DNA of 64,000 bases from JAJDAH01 sp964487605 (GTDB taxonomy: Bacteria > Myxococcota_A > Polyangia > Polyangiales > Polyangiaceae): assembly GCA_964487605.1 (NCBI GenBank), contig CAZARU010000017.1, positions 17,531 to 81,530 of the forward strand, in the 5' to 3' direction. Numbering within the stretch: position 1 is the stretch's first letter; each line of letters starts with the position of its first letter. Below, piece by piece: positions 1 through 9,195 of the stretch. The translations under genes were made by a program, and so were the position numbers. Below the pieces are notes generated by a model. The model was not told the DNA's origin. It saw only the letters and a list, made by a program, of their open reading frames with translations, and ran no database searches.

Positions 1-90
1 CGTGAACGCGAGAACCAGCCACCGCACCCGTCGGATCGTAGCAGCGTCGTTGCGCGGGCACGACGCGGTGACCGACACCCCGTGACGCGA

Positions 91-120
91 AAGGGCGCGA
101 GCCGTGGCGGCCGCGCCCTT
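91..120. terminator. Hairpin downstream of the OmpA-like gene
   Basis: Nine-base perfect arms (AAGGGCGCG at 91-99, CGCGCCCTT at 112-120) enclose a 12-base loop about 50 bases beyond the stop of the minus-strand OmpA-like gene. No clear T-run follows on the minus strand, so this is only a candidate terminator or stabilising stem. Confidence 0.3.
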
Positions 121-168
121 CCCCGTTCCTCCTGCGCCGCGCCCCGGCTGGGGTCGCGGCGCTCGCGC

Positions 169-1101
169 TCACTTCTTGAGCTGGATCTTCCCTGGTGCTG
201 GTGCCGCCGCGGGTGCTGCGTCGGCCTTCTTGTCCGCCGCGGGTGCTGCGTCGGCCTTCTTGTCCGCTGCGGGTGCTGCGTCGGCCTTCTTGTCCGCCGC
301 GGGCGCCGCGCCGGCCTTCTTCGGCTCGGGTAGGGCCTTCGGCTTGATGCCGGCGGCCTCCGCGTCTGCGCAGCCGCGCTTGCCGACCTCCTCGGTCGCT
401 GCGCCGCCTTGATGCAGGATGCGGAACTCGACGCGGCGGTTCTTCTCGTGCTCCTCCTCGGTCGTTCCGGCCGACACCAGGCAGTAGAAGCCGTAGCCCT
501 GGGAGATGAGCCGCGTCTGTTCGACGCCGAGCTTCACCAGCTCCTTGACGACGCTGTCGACGCGCTTCTGGGTCAGCGTGCGGTTGAGCCCGCCGGGGCC
601 CTCCTTGGAGGCGTGACCGCCGACTTCGACGAGCTCGATCTGGGCGTTCTTCTTGAGGACGTCTGCGACGGCCTCGACGACCTTCATGGAGTCGGCCGTG
701 ATGGTCGCCTTGCCCTTGTCGAAGAGGATCTTCTGGTTGATCTGCACCTTCGTGCCGACGACCTGGACCAGCGGCTTCGTGTCCGGGCAGCCGTCGTCGT
801 CCTCGAAGTCGTTCTTCGTCTCCGGCTCCGTGGGGCACTTGTCCTGCGGGATGAGGATCCCGTCGCCGTCTTCGTCGAGGTTCGGGCACCCGTCGTTCGG
901 GTCCGGCGGCTTGCCGTCTTCCTTCTGCTGGGGACACTTGTCGTCGGGATCGGCGATGCCGTCACCGTCGCTGTCCGCCGGCGGCGGGGGAGGGGGCGCC
1001 GGAGCTTCGATGCGTCCCCCGATCTGAGCCTCGGCGCTGCAGCCGACCGCACCTGCCAGGCCGCAGAGGACCGCGGCACCCATCCACTTAAGTCGTCCCA
1101 T
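169..1101 (-). CDS. OmpA-family lipoprotein with TSP3 repeats
   Basis: Probable peptidoglycan-linking outer-membrane lipoprotein of 310 aa. An ATG at 1101 was chosen because an AGGAGG-type ribosome site sits just upstream and the protein then starts with a lipoprotein signal (lipobox LAGAVGC, Cys21). Residues about 41-108 hold acidic calcium-binding type 3 repeats (DSDGDGIADPDDKCP style) with paired cysteines. Residues about 115-233 form an OmpA C-terminal domain ending NRRVEFRI. The usual EGHTD segment reads VGGHASKEG, so the peptidoglycan-binding Asp is altered. The last 70 residues are a Lys/Ala/Pro tail built of 10-residue repeats. It stands alone, convergent with nothing in the window, and the 266 bases upstream would hold its promoter. 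Confidence 0.88.
   Translation of the reverse strand: MGRLKWMGAAVLCGLAGAVGCSAEAQIGGRIEAPAPPPPPPADSDGDGIADPDDKCPQQKEDGKPPDPNDGCPNLDEDGDGILIPQDKCPTEPETKNDFEDDDGCPDTKPLVQVVGTKVQINQKILFDKGKATITADSMKVVEAVADVLKKNAQIELVEVGGHASKEGPGGLNRTLTQKRVDSVVKELVKLGVEQTRLISQGYGFYCLVSAGTTEEEHEKNRRVEFRILHQGGAATEEVGKRGCADAEAAGIKPKALPEPKKAGAAPAADKKADAAPAADKKADAAPAADKKADAAPAAAPAPGKIQLKK
211..322. repeat. 30-bp tandem repeat coding the Ala/Lys tail
   Basis: Three copies of a 30-base unit (211-240, 241-270, 271-300) differ by one base, and a degraded fourth partial copy follows at 301-322. On the minus strand the unit encodes the 10-residue repeat AADKKADAAP in the tail of the OmpA-like lipoprotein. Such units are prone to copy-number change by slippage. 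Confidence 0.9.
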
Positions 1102-1367
1102 GATCGAGAACCCTCCTTCGGGGGAAACTTCGACGAACTCTCGTTCGCGCGGCCTACGACGACCGCGGGGCCGACCTTCCCACAGCCGGAACACCACGCC
1201 AAGCCGATCCCGCGGCCGCGAGCGCGACGCACGACGTCGTGATTTCGGCTCGCAGGGGGCGCCACACTAGCGAGAAAAGCCCGTGTCTTTTCCGGCGGGT
1301 AATCGAGCACCCCGACGCCGATGGATCAGCTCCCGGGCTGACGGAAAAAATGTTTCGTCGCCGGGCG

Positions 1368-2573
1368 TCACGTGCCGGGTGGCTGACCCAGCCGTACTGC
1401 GACGACGAAGCTCACCGAGCCTTGCCGCGGCGCCTGGGCCGCCCCCCGCTCGATGGCCGAGACGACGCACCGCGCCGCCGCTCGGTCGGGGAATCGGGAT
1501 TCCCACTCCGTGGCCGGTCCACACCGGGAGCGGCAGCCGTCGTCTTCGTCCGGGCAGCCCGAACAGCTCGGCGGGCGCCCGCGCTCGTCGAGGTGCACAG
1601 CGACCGCCACCCGGCCCCAGACGGCGGGGTCGCGCTCGATCGCGGCCTCGTAGCACTCGGCGACGTCGTGGCGGCGCTCTTCGAGCCAGGCGACGAGCGC
1701 GTCGGTGTCGAGCGAGCCGGGGTTCGACCACGCGAGGCCGTCGGGGGGCCCGGCGGACGGAAGCGCCGCGTCCCCGGGCCACAACCCGATGGTCAGCTCG
1801 ATGTCGAGCGCCTTCGGCGGTGCCGGCGTGAGCACGAGCTTGGGGGTCGAGCGCGCCTGCTCGGCCAGGCACTCGGCCACGGAAGCCTCGAGCTTCGTCG
1901 ACACGACTCGGGCATCGGACACTTTTCCCTTCGTGTCCACCGTGACGCGGAGGACGGTCTTCCCCTTCTGCCCGGACCGCCGCAGCCCCTCCTCGAAGCA
2001 GAGCCGAAACGGCCAGTACCCGTACTTGCGCGCGGTCGCGGTGATGGTCCACTCGCTGAGCGTTCGCTGCTTCTTTCTCGAGTAGCGGGGCAGCTTCGCG
2101 TTGAGCACGCGCGTGTCGACGACGACGCGCGCTGCGGGGTGAAAGCCTGTGCGGCTCGAGACGTAGGTCGCGTCCCCGTTTCCGCCGACGTTCCATCGGG
2201 CGAGGGCCTCGTCCGCGAGCGACGCGGCGACATCGCCCTTCGCGCGGGGCCGCTCGTAGAGCTTGTGGGGCCGCTCGAACTCGATGTGACGGGACGGAAC
2301 GACCTTCGCTTCCGGTGACGCCGTGGTCGGCGCACCCGGTCCGGAGCTGCCGTCCTCCGGCGCCGTCGCCTCGCGTCCCGCGTCGGCCGCCGGGACGGGC
2401 TCCGTCGTCGGCGGCGCGGGGGAGGAGGACTGCCGTTCGGGGCGCTGCGCGGGCGCGTTCCGCGGCGAGCCGGCGTTCGCCGCCGGGAGCGGAGGTGCCG
2501 CCGTGGCGCTCGCGCAGGCGACGATTGCGGCGAGCAGGGCGACCGAGGTCGCCGCGAGGGAACCGTCGCTCAC
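1368..2573 (-). CDS. Lipoprotein with two AgmX/TonB-C-like modules
   Basis: A 401-aa predicted lipoprotein (lipobox AAIVAC, Cys20) with a Pro/Ser/Ala-rich spacer to about residue 90. Two related segments follow. One at about 185-262 contains LCFEEGL (Cys192) and TVDTKGKVSDARVVS; the other at about 290-395 contains ECYEAAI (Cys307) and VHLDERGRPP. The pattern of a helix bearing Cys-Tyr/Phe-Glu followed by a strand-turn-strand with a Gly-rich hairpin resembles the AgmX/PglI C-terminal domain common in myxobacteria, itself related to TonB C-termini. The second module carries extra cysteines. It lies 20 bases downstream of the von Willebrand A gene, so the two are probably cotranscribed. The assignment is by motif only. 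Confidence 0.72.
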   Translation of the reverse strand: MSDGSLAATSVALLAAIVACASATAAPPLPAANAGSPRNAPAQRPERQSSSPAPPTTEPVPAADAGREATAPEDGSSGPGAPTTASPEAKVVPSRHIEFERPHKLYERPRAKGDVAASLADEALARWNVGGNGDATYVSSRTGFHPAARVVVDTRVLNAKLPRYSRKKQRTLSEWTITATARKYGYWPFRLCFEEGLRRSGQKGKTVLRVTVDTKGKVSDARVVSTKLEASVAECLAEQARSTPKLVLTPAPPKALDIELTIGLWPGDAALPSAGPPDGLAWSNPGSLDTDALVAWLEERRHDVAECYEAAIERDPAVWGRVAVAVHLDERGRPPSCSGCPDEDDGCRSRCGPATEWESRFPDRAAARCVVSAIERGAAQAPRQGSVSFVVAVRLGQPPGT

Positions 2574-2593
2574 GCGCTCACGCCGACGATGCG

Positions 2594-3847
2594 CTACTTC
2601 ACCACGGACGGGCAGCCGAGGACGATGCTGACGTTCGCGTTGGGCTGTACGGCGTCGTCACAAGGGGCGCCGCAGAGCACGATCTTCGTGTTTCCGGCCG
2701 CGTACTGCCAGCCCTCGGCGCCCGCGTCGCATCCGGCGGTCACGTCCTTGGGGATGACGGTGCCGTTCACACGGACGTTGACGTTGTTCAGATCGACTTC
2801 CGTCCCGTTGCCCTTCGGGATGTCGAACTCGCAGGTGAGGACCGAGCCGCTGATCTTGTCCAGGGCCGCGGCGAGATCGGCCGCGAAATCCGTGGTCTGC
2901 GTCATGTCGAAGTGGCAGTCCCCGGTGTTCGCCGGCGCGGGATCGTGCACGCAGCTCGGATCGCGCGCGGTGCCACCTGCCCACGCGATCTGCGACAGCA
3001 GCGCCCGGGCGTCTTCGCTTCCGGGCACGCCGATGACGAACGTGCGGATGTTGACGCTCATCGCGTCCGGCACGTTCTGCATCAGGAGCTTCGGCAACTC
3101 CGAAGCCTTGCAGGTCTCGGCGCCGTCCGTGAGCAATACGAGGAATCGGTTGCCCGAGCTGCCGAGCTGGTTGAAGAGGTAGTCGTAGCCGAGGATCGTC
3201 GCTCCTGCGACGGGCGTCTTGCCTTCCGGGCTCACCGTGTCGAGGAACGCGTCGATGCCGGAGTTCTGGGCCGCGTCGAGGAGCCCCACGGCGACGTCCG
3301 GCGTGTTGTCCACGCCGCACTGCGACCCGGCGATGGGGAACATCTGCACTCCGGCGCTCGTGTCCGGGCTGTTGGTCTGCAGGAGGTCGATCGCGTTCTT
3401 GATCGCCGTCCGCGTCAACTCCCACTTCGAGGGCTGGGTGATGTCCTGCTTCTGAGGGAACGACTCGCAGTTGGCCGTCGACTGGCCGTGCTCGGGCAGG
3501 TTGCAGTTCATGCTGCCGCTGCGGTCGATCACGAAGAGCATGTTCGCAGGGAGCCGATCGCCCTTGAAGTCGTCGCCCGCGCAGCCGCCATCGAGGATCG
3601 TCGAGTCGCCGCCGCCGTCCATGATCGTGATGATCGCTCCGCTCCCGCCGTTCCCTCCCGCGGACGATCCCCCCGCCGACGTGCCGCCGTTGCCGCCGGC
3701 GGACGTGCCGCCGGCGGACGTACCACCGGACGACGTCCCGCCCGTGTTCAGCTCGGACTTGGGGACGGGGTCGCCGCCGCAGGCAGAGAAGGCTCCGACA
3801 GAAGCCAAGAACGACAGGCTGACGATCCGGGCAGGGCTCAGGCGCAC
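2594..3847 (-). CDS. von Willebrand factor A domain lipoprotein
   Basis: Secreted 417-aa lipoprotein (lipobox FSAC, Cys23) with a Gly/Thr/Ser repeat linker at about 35-70 and a von Willebrand A domain. The MIDAS metal site DRSGS is at residues 108-112, with a later TDGAETC segment supplying the usual Thr/Asp loop. Cysteines are frequent, as expected for an extracytoplasmic protein. Family members bind proteins through a divalent metal; the partner here is unknown. It is the promoter-proximal gene of a probable two-gene unit with the AgmX-like lipoprotein. The start is the ATG giving the signal peptide. Confidence 0.85.
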   Translation of the reverse strand: MRLSPARIVSLSFLASVGAFSACGGDPVPKSELNTGGTSSGGTSAGGTSAGGNGGTSAGGSSAGGNGGSGAIITIMDGGGDSTILDGGCAGDDFKGDRLPANMLFVIDRSGSMNCNLPEHGQSTANCESFPQKQDITQPSKWELTRTAIKNAIDLLQTNSPDTSAGVQMFPIAGSQCGVDNTPDVAVGLLDAAQNSGIDAFLDTVSPEGKTPVAGATILGYDYLFNQLGSSGNRFLVLLTDGAETCKASELPKLLMQNVPDAMSVNIRTFVIGVPGSEDARALLSQIAWAGGTARDPSCVHDPAPANTGDCHFDMTQTTDFAADLAAALDKISGSVLTCEFDIPKGNGTEVDLNNVNVRVNGTVIPKDVTAGCDAGAEGWQYAAGNTKIVLCGAPCDDAVQPNANVSIVLGCPSVVK

Positions 3848-3991
3848 GTGTTACCTCGCGGGTGAACGCCGATACCCTACCACCTTTTTCCACCGCGAAC
3901 ACGCGGGGCACGCCCCCGAGCCGCGCCTCTGGGCGACCCCGTTGAAGCCACGAGCGAAGCGCGCGAGAGTGCCCCGAGGAGGCCACGAGAG

Positions 3992-5473
3992 ATGAGTGAC
4001 GACGCGTCCGCCGCCGGGTTCGATCTCGGTGAGAACTTCGCCCGAGTCGAGTCAGGGGGCCTCGCCCTCGGCCCGCTCGAGCTGCAGTACGAGGAACTGT
4101 TCAGCGAGGTGCTCGAGGACGGCGTCATCACGGCGGAGGAGCGGGCTCGCCTCGAGAAGGCCGCCGACAACCTCGGCGTCGACCGCATGCGCCTCGCGCG
4201 CCTGGAGCAGGCCATGGTCGCGGCCTACGAGGCACGGCACAGGGTCAAGATCATCGAGCACTACGAGGAGCCGGCCGCATCGCTGGCGCCGATCGACATC
4301 AAGGCGGCGGGCGACACCGGTACGGCGCTGCTTCAGAAGCGAGTCGCTCAGCTCGAAGAGCGCATTCGGGAGCTGGAGTCCGAGCTGCGGCTCGCCCAGT
4401 CGCAGATCAACGTCGAGGTGGATCTGAGCTTCGTCGAGGACGCTGCCGCCGAAGCTTCGGAGGACCCCGAGGACATCTGGCGGCGTTCACGGCGCAACCC
4501 CACCAACCCCGAGCCCTATCGCGCGCTCTTCCGGATCTACTCCGCGCGGGGCGCCCTGGACGCGCAGTGGTGCGTTTCGCAGGTCCTGGTGTTCCTGGGT
4601 GCGGCGAAGCCCGACGAGCGCGCCGTCTACGACAAGTACCGCAGTGAAGGGCTCATCGCGCCGAAGGCTGCGGTGTCGGCGTCGTCGTGGCTCGATCATC
4701 TCTTCCACCCCGAAGAAGAACTGTTGACCGGGCAGATCTTCGCCGTGATCGCCCCCGCCGTGCTGCTCGGTCGCGTCACGGCCCTCCGGCGGGACAAGAA
4801 GCTGCACCAGCCGGACCCGAGCCTGAAGCAAGATCCCGCGAAGGCGACCATTACGGCGGTCCGCGCCATGGCCTGGGCCGCGGCCGCCCTCGGGCTGGCA
4901 GTACCTCCGATCTTCCTCGACAAGGATCGCGCGGCTGGGTTCGAGCACATTCCTGGCGTCCCTCCGCTCACGCTGGTCGGGGCCGGGGCGCTCACCGGCA
5001 GGACGCAGTCGGAGCTCGCGTTCATGGCCGGACGCCACCTCTCGGGGTACCGGCAGGAGCATTACGTCAAGACGCTGTTCCACGCCGTGCCCGACCTCGA
5101 GGACCTGTTCCTCGCCGCGCTCACCATCGGCAGCCCGAACCTGCCCATCGCCGAGGACATGCGGCGCCGCGTCGAGCCCATTGCCAGGGCGATCCAGCCG
5201 GTGCTCGAGCCGAGCCACATCGATGCCCTGCGCGGGCACTTCCTGCGCTTCGTCGAGGAGGGGGGGCGCACGAACCTGCAGCGATGGGCCGCATCCACGG
5301 AAAAGACGGCCTGCCGTGCCGGCATGCTCCTCGCGAACGATCTTCCCTCTGCGGGAGGCGTCCTCGCCGCGGAGGAGGGGGAGGTCGGGGAGCTGACCCG
5401 CGACCTCGTCTCGTTCGTCTCGAGCGAACGCTACTTCAAGCTACGAAAGCAGATCGGCGTCGCCATCGGCTGA
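3992..5473 (+). CDS. TerB-like/coiled-coil protein with TPR-like C-terminus
   Basis: A 493-aa soluble protein of unknown role. Residues about 25-75 (LFSEVLEDGVITAEERARLEKAADNLG) look like the helical TerB/co-chaperone-type acidic module. Residues about 110-140 form a Leu/Glu heptad coiled coil (QLEERIRELESELR). The rest is helical and includes a stretch (LAFMAGRHLSGYRQEHYVK) resembling the non-catalytic, M48-peptidase-like region seen in large myxobacterial TPR proteins. No HExxH is present, so peptidase activity is unlikely. The gene is divergent from the vWA lipoprotein, and its 3' end overlaps the convergent EI24-like gene by 33 bases. The function is not recognised. Confidence 0.75.
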   Translation: MSDDASAAGFDLGENFARVESGGLALGPLELQYEELFSEVLEDGVITAEERARLEKAADNLGVDRMRLARLEQAMVAAYEARHRVKIIEHYEEPAASLAPIDIKAAGDTGTALLQKRVAQLEERIRELESELRLAQSQINVEVDLSFVEDAAAEASEDPEDIWRRSRRNPTNPEPYRALFRIYSARGALDAQWCVSQVLVFLGAAKPDERAVYDKYRSEGLIAPKAAVSASSWLDHLFHPEEELLTGQIFAVIAPAVLLGRVTALRRDKKLHQPDPSLKQDPAKATITAVRAMAWAAAALGLAVPPIFLDKDRAAGFEHIPGVPPLTLVGAGALTGRTQSELAFMAGRHLSGYRQEHYVKTLFHAVPDLEDLFLAALTIGSPNLPIAEDMRRRVEPIARAIQPVLEPSHIDALRGHFLRFVEEGGRTNLQRWAASTEKTACRAGMLLANDLPSAGGVLAAEEGEVGELTRDLVSFVSSERYFKLRKQIGVAIG

Positions 5474-6319
5474 GCCGACGTCTGCTGCGGGCTCCGGGGG
5501 CGCGTCCGGCGGAGGCGCGTCGGCTGGAGCCGCTGCGGGGTCGCGTGGACGAGGGAGATCCGGCAGGGCCGTGGGATCGGCGGCGAGCGTGCGCCAGATG
5601 ACGCGCGTGGCCGCAGCGACCCCCACCGGGAGCATCAGGACGTTGAAGCAGGGCACCCAGAACAGCGCGGCGAAAGCGAGGCCGAAGCCGAGTGTTTCGC
5701 GGCGGTGCTCCATGATGAATCCGAAGCGGTCGCGCATTCGGACACCGCGCAGCGTGAGCGGGTAGTCGAACAGATTCCACGCCAGGCCAGTGGATGCGAC
5801 CATGAGCTTCAGCGGTACGACCACCACCGCGCTCGGCGGGAAGACGAGCTCCAGGAACCACAGCGCCGTCACCGTCGGGAGCACGATGGACGCGGCGAAC
5901 ACCTGGGCGCGCACGCCGCACCACATCTCCTGAAGGAACGTCGTCGGGGCGCGCGTGGGGACGTGCAGTTCGTCTTCGACGAGCGTGACCAGACGCTCCA
6001 GGGCGGGACCCGAGAGCGGTGGGGTGAGCGCCAGGGAGAGCACGAAGCCGAGAAACAGCGTCGCGAGGGCAGCAACCCACGAGGCGACGGTCGCTCCCGT
6101 CCGTCCCAGCCACGTCGCCTGATCGGGCACGAGCTGGGCGAGCATCCAGGGCTGGACGACCCAGATCGCCAGGGCCGCCGCGGCGCTCGCGAGCACCAGC
6201 AGGACGAGCGCCGGGATGGCGGCGTACGGCAGCGCTGCAGGAGTGCGCAGCAGGAAACCGAAGCCGCCGAAGACGCTCCGGAAGGCTCCGCGAAAGCCCA
6301 GCCGCGCTGCTACCGGCAG
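5441..6319 (-). CDS. EI24/CysZ-like membrane protein, start uncertain
   Basis: A polytopic inner-membrane protein of about 290 aa with four to five hydrophobic segments. Its N-terminal pattern (FGGFGFLLRTPAALPYAAIPAL) and its RNLFDYP/RR-type middle (LAWNLFDYPLTLRGVRMRDR) are typical of the EI24/CysZ family; CysZ members move sulfate. The C-terminus is a Pro/Ala/Asp tail. The coding frame has no ATG, GTG or TTG between the family-conserved N-terminus and far upstream. The nearest candidates are CTG at 6319 or 6301, inside or just after the stop of the upstream lipoprotein gene, suggesting translational coupling or a base error. An internal GTG would remove the first membrane segment. Cotranscribed with 6310-7110. 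Confidence 0.7.
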   Translation of the reverse strand: MPVAARLGFRGAFRSVFGGFGFLLRTPAALPYAAIPALVLLVLASAAAALAIWVVQPWMLAQLVPDQATWLGRTGATVASWVAALATLFLGFVLSLALTPPLSGPALERLVTLVEDELHVPTRAPTTFLQEMWCGVRAQVFAASIVLPTVTALWFLELVFPPSAVVVVPLKLMVASTGLAWNLFDYPLTLRGVRMRDRFGFIMEHRRETLGFGLAFAALFWVPCFNVLMLPVGVAAATRVIWRTLAADPTALPDLPRPRDPAAAPADAPPPDAPPEPAADVGSADGDADLLS

Positions 6320-7110
6320 GTGCCCCCGACCCAGAGGTACAGGTTGCCGTCCTTGATCCCCTCGTCGACGCTCACGACGCGCCGCGCTTTCGTGATGTGA
6401 AAGAAGGCGTCGAGGTGGCCGGCGCCATCGAGATCCTCGGCGCGCACGTCGCCCAGCAGCTCGCTGCCGGTGGTGACCTGCCCCGCACGGAACGTGACGA
6501 GGCGCGTCGAGCCGTCGATCCTGGCGAAGCGCGAGATGCTGATGTCCCACCAGTCGGACTGATCGTACGGGCCGACGGGTGGATTCGGGACGATGGGATC
6601 CGAGTAGCGGACCGTGACGACGGTCGCGTCGAATTCGTCGCTCCGCCGGATGTCGAACCCGACGATGGCTCCCGCGTCCTGGGGCTGCGAGGCCGCACCA
6701 CACCTGTCCAGCGACGCACCCGAATCCGAGACGAGGGAGAACGTGTACGTCCCGGTCAAGTCGATGCCGTCGAGGTCGCCGAACAAGACCACCGCCATCG
6801 GATCGGTCGGGTCGGGTCGGGGTGGCGCGTCACCGAACATGTCGATCGGAGCGTCCGCTGGACCATCGTCCGAAGCGTCGATCGACGCATCCGGCTCGGT
6901 GCCGCCGGCGCCCCCCGTCCCTGCGACTCCGCCGTCGCCCGCGGTTCCCCCCGTGCCGGCGGCGCCACCGGAGCCGCCGGCGCCGTCGCCCGCGTCGGGG
7001 TTCTTCTCGGCGCCGCCGCCCTTGGCGTCCTCCGACCCGCATCCGAGCGCCAGCGCGGCGACGAGAAGCGAGCACCCGGCGTGAAAACGGTGCGGATGGC
7101 GTGGGTGCAT
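6310..7110 (-). CDS. Lipoprotein of unknown function
   Basis: A 266-aa predicted lipoprotein: basic start, hydrophobic core and lipobox ALALGC. A Gly/Ala/Thr linker with repeated GG(A/T)AGTGG units and a Pro/Asp-rich stretch follow. The last 150 residues form a globular beta-rich domain (GTYTFSLVSDSG, FDIRRSDEFDATVVTVRYSDP, AGHLDAFFHITKARR) that I cannot place in a family. It is upstream of and overlaps or abuts the EI24-like membrane gene, so the two may form an envelope pair. The first ATG gives a credible signal peptide. Confidence 0.72.
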   Translation of the reverse strand: MHPRHPHRFHAGCSLLVAALALGCGSEDAKGGGAEKNPDAGDGAGGSGGAAGTGGTAGDGGVAGTGGAGGTEPDASIDASDDGPADAPIDMFGDAPPRPDPTDPMAVVLFGDLDGIDLTGTYTFSLVSDSGASLDRCGAASQPQDAGAIVGFDIRRSDEFDATVVTVRYSDPIVPNPPVGPYDQSDWWDISISRFARIDGSTRLVTFRAGQVTTGSELLGDVRAEDLDGAGHLDAFFHITKARRVVSVDEGIKDGNLYLWVGGTCR

Positions 7111-7241
7111 GTGGACCAGTTATCGAAAGTCCGGCCGCGAGGGAAGGGGGGCCGTACCGAAGTCGTGGGGCCTCCCGCGGTGGTCACCGTGTCTCGACCT
7201 TCTGTTAGGCTCTGCTGGCTGCGCCGCCGGGTGGGCCGGTC

Positions 7242-9125
7242 GTGCGCGCAGAGAGACTCACTTCCAAAGTGGCGACAGACGTTTTCGGCATCCTGGGTAC
7301 GGTGGTGGCCGGCGCGTACCAAGTCGACGCCGTCGTCGCCGAGGGCGGGTTCGGTGTCGTCTACCGGGCGTATCACGCCGGGTTCCGTGCACCCGTTGCG
7401 CTGAAGTGCCTGAAGATCCCGCAGAGCGTCACGGGCGCCCACGCCGAGGAGTTCCTCGAGCAGTTCCGTGCCGAGGCGGAGCTGCTCTTCCGGCTCAGCG
7501 CGGGCATCCCCACGGTCGTTCGCCCGCTCCACGTCGACGCCATGACGGCGCCGGACGGCAGCTTCGTCCCGTTCATGGCGCTCGAGTGGCTGGACGGCGA
7601 GACGCTCGAGGCCGTCGTCGCGCGCCGGAAAGCCGAGGGACGTCCGGCGCTTTCCCTGAAGAAGCTCGTGCGGCTGCTCACGCCCGTCGCGCGAGCGCTC
7701 GAACGTGCGCACAACTTCGCCGGCCCGGACGGGCCGATTTCCATCGTCCATCGCGATCTGAAACCGGAGAACATCTTCCTCGCCCAGGTGGCTGGCGAAG
7801 AGGTGGTCAAAATTCTCGATTTCGGCATCGGTAAGGCCAAGAGCGTGGCGAGCCAGGTGGCGGGTCGCGCGAGCCAGGTCGAAGGGGCGCTCGCGTCGTT
7901 CACGCCCGCGTACGGGGCTCCGGAGCAGTGGGTGCCCAAGCGGTTCGGTCAGACCGGCCCGTGGACGGACGTCTGGGGTCTGGCGCTCACGCTCGTCGAA
8001 GTGATGGCGGCTCGCCCGATCATCGACGGCGATCAGGCCGCCATGATGGGCACCGCGCTCGACGCCAGCCGTCGCCCTACGCCCCGGACCGAGGGGGTCG
8101 ATCTGAGCGACGACGCGGAGCGCGTGTTCGCGCGGGCGCTCGCGCTCGATCCGCGGGAGCGGTACCAGGACGCTGGCCTGTTCTGGAACGATCTCGTGGC
8201 GGCGGCGGGCGTCGAGGGCGACACGGTCGCCGTCTCGAGACGGCGTCGCGACCTCCGGGCCGAAGGCGACGGCGCCGTGCCCAGGGTCGAACAGATCGAG
8301 GCCGCCATGCCCGAACGCTCGGTTCGGCCGCCCCCCGCCGTCGACCGCGCGGCGGCGACGCTTGCGGCCCCGGTGGAAACCGTGGGTGCGCAGCCCACCG
8401 GGGGCGCTCCTGGTTCCGTGAGGCTGCCTTCGCCGTTCGCGCGCCCGGTCCCCGTTTCCCAGTCCGGGGAGTACCGCGCTGTCGCCCAGGCGGTCGCACC
8501 CGCTGCAGCCGCAACGGGCGCGCCCCACCGCGATCACGAGATCCCCGACCTGGATCTCCACGCCGGAGCGCGGGGCGCACCGCCCGATCTCGGAGCGCCT
8601 CCTGCGGCGAGCGACGCTTCACTGGCCCCTGTCGTCGGGGCCGCCCCAGCGTCGCTGATCGGCGGTGGCGGACGCGTGCTCGACTCGGGGGGAGGCGCGG
8701 TGAACTTGGCGCTCGACATCGAGCCCGGGGACCGCCCCGCCGCTCGCGGCAGCGGTCAGATGAGCGCAGTCAGGGCGCCAGGGAGCGGCGAGCATCGCGC
8801 GGTGTCGGCGAATCTCGGGGGCGCCGCGCCGCGACCGAGCGGCATCGAGACCGACCGCGTGCCCGACTCCCGAGGGGTCGCGCGAGCGGGCGTGATGCTC
8901 AGGGCGCCAGTCGTCCCCTCCGACGCGGACAGCCCCATGGCGCGCTTTCGCGCGCCCGCGGTGCTCATTGGGGTCGGGATCGTCATCACGGTGGCGAACC
9001 AGGTCTACGCTGGGGCCACGGGCGAGGTCCTCGCGCTCGGGCCGCTCCGGGCGTCCGTCATCGCGACCGTCATCGTCCTCTCCGGCGTGGCCCTTCTCGC
9101 GTGGTCACTGCTGCCGAAGCGGTGA
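7242..9125 (+). CDS. Eukaryotic-type Ser/Thr protein kinase, membrane-anchored
   Basis: A 627-aa transmembrane kinase. The Hanks kinase domain spans about 25-320, with glycine loop EGGFGVVYRAY, ATP-binding Lys in ALKCLK, catalytic HRDLKPEN (Asp at about 171), DFG at 193-195 and APE at about 226. All catalytic residues are present, so it should be active. A long Pro/Ala-rich juxtamembrane region (about 320-560) follows. Two hydrophobic helices close the protein, with almost no extracytoplasmic sensor between them. The GTG start at 7242 is a little ahead of the domain; an internal GTG at codon 10 is possible. Myxobacteria carry many such kinases. It is divergent from the lipoprotein gene, and its substrate is unknown. 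Confidence 0.9.
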   Translation: MRAERLTSKVATDVFGILGTVVAGAYQVDAVVAEGGFGVVYRAYHAGFRAPVALKCLKIPQSVTGAHAEEFLEQFRAEAELLFRLSAGIPTVVRPLHVDAMTAPDGSFVPFMALEWLDGETLEAVVARRKAEGRPALSLKKLVRLLTPVARALERAHNFAGPDGPISIVHRDLKPENIFLAQVAGEEVVKILDFGIGKAKSVASQVAGRASQVEGALASFTPAYGAPEQWVPKRFGQTGPWTDVWGLALTLVEVMAARPIIDGDQAAMMGTALDASRRPTPRTEGVDLSDDAERVFARALALDPRERYQDAGLFWNDLVAAAGVEGDTVAVSRRRRDLRAEGDGAVPRVEQIEAAMPERSVRPPPAVDRAAATLAAPVETVGAQPTGGAPGSVRLPSPFARPVPVSQSGEYRAVAQAVAPAAAATGAPHRDHEIPDLDLHAGARGAPPDLGAPPAASDASLAPVVGAAPASLIGGGGRVLDSGGGAVNLALDIEPGDRPAARGSGQMSAVRAPGSGEHRAVSANLGGAAPRPSGIETDRVPDSRGVARAGVMLRAPVVPSDADSPMARFRAPAVLIGVGIVITVANQVYAGATGEVLALGPLRASVIATVIVLSGVALLAWSLLPKR

Positions 9126-9195
9126 TCGATGACGACGCAAGTCCCGAGAAACGCAGGGCCAAGCCTTCGACCCTAACTTTTGTGACACGGGGCGG

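Noticed and set aside
2315..3865. 516-codon plus-strand open frame
   Set aside because: Antisense to the vWA lipoprotein, whose signal peptide and MIDAS motif establish the minus strand as coding.
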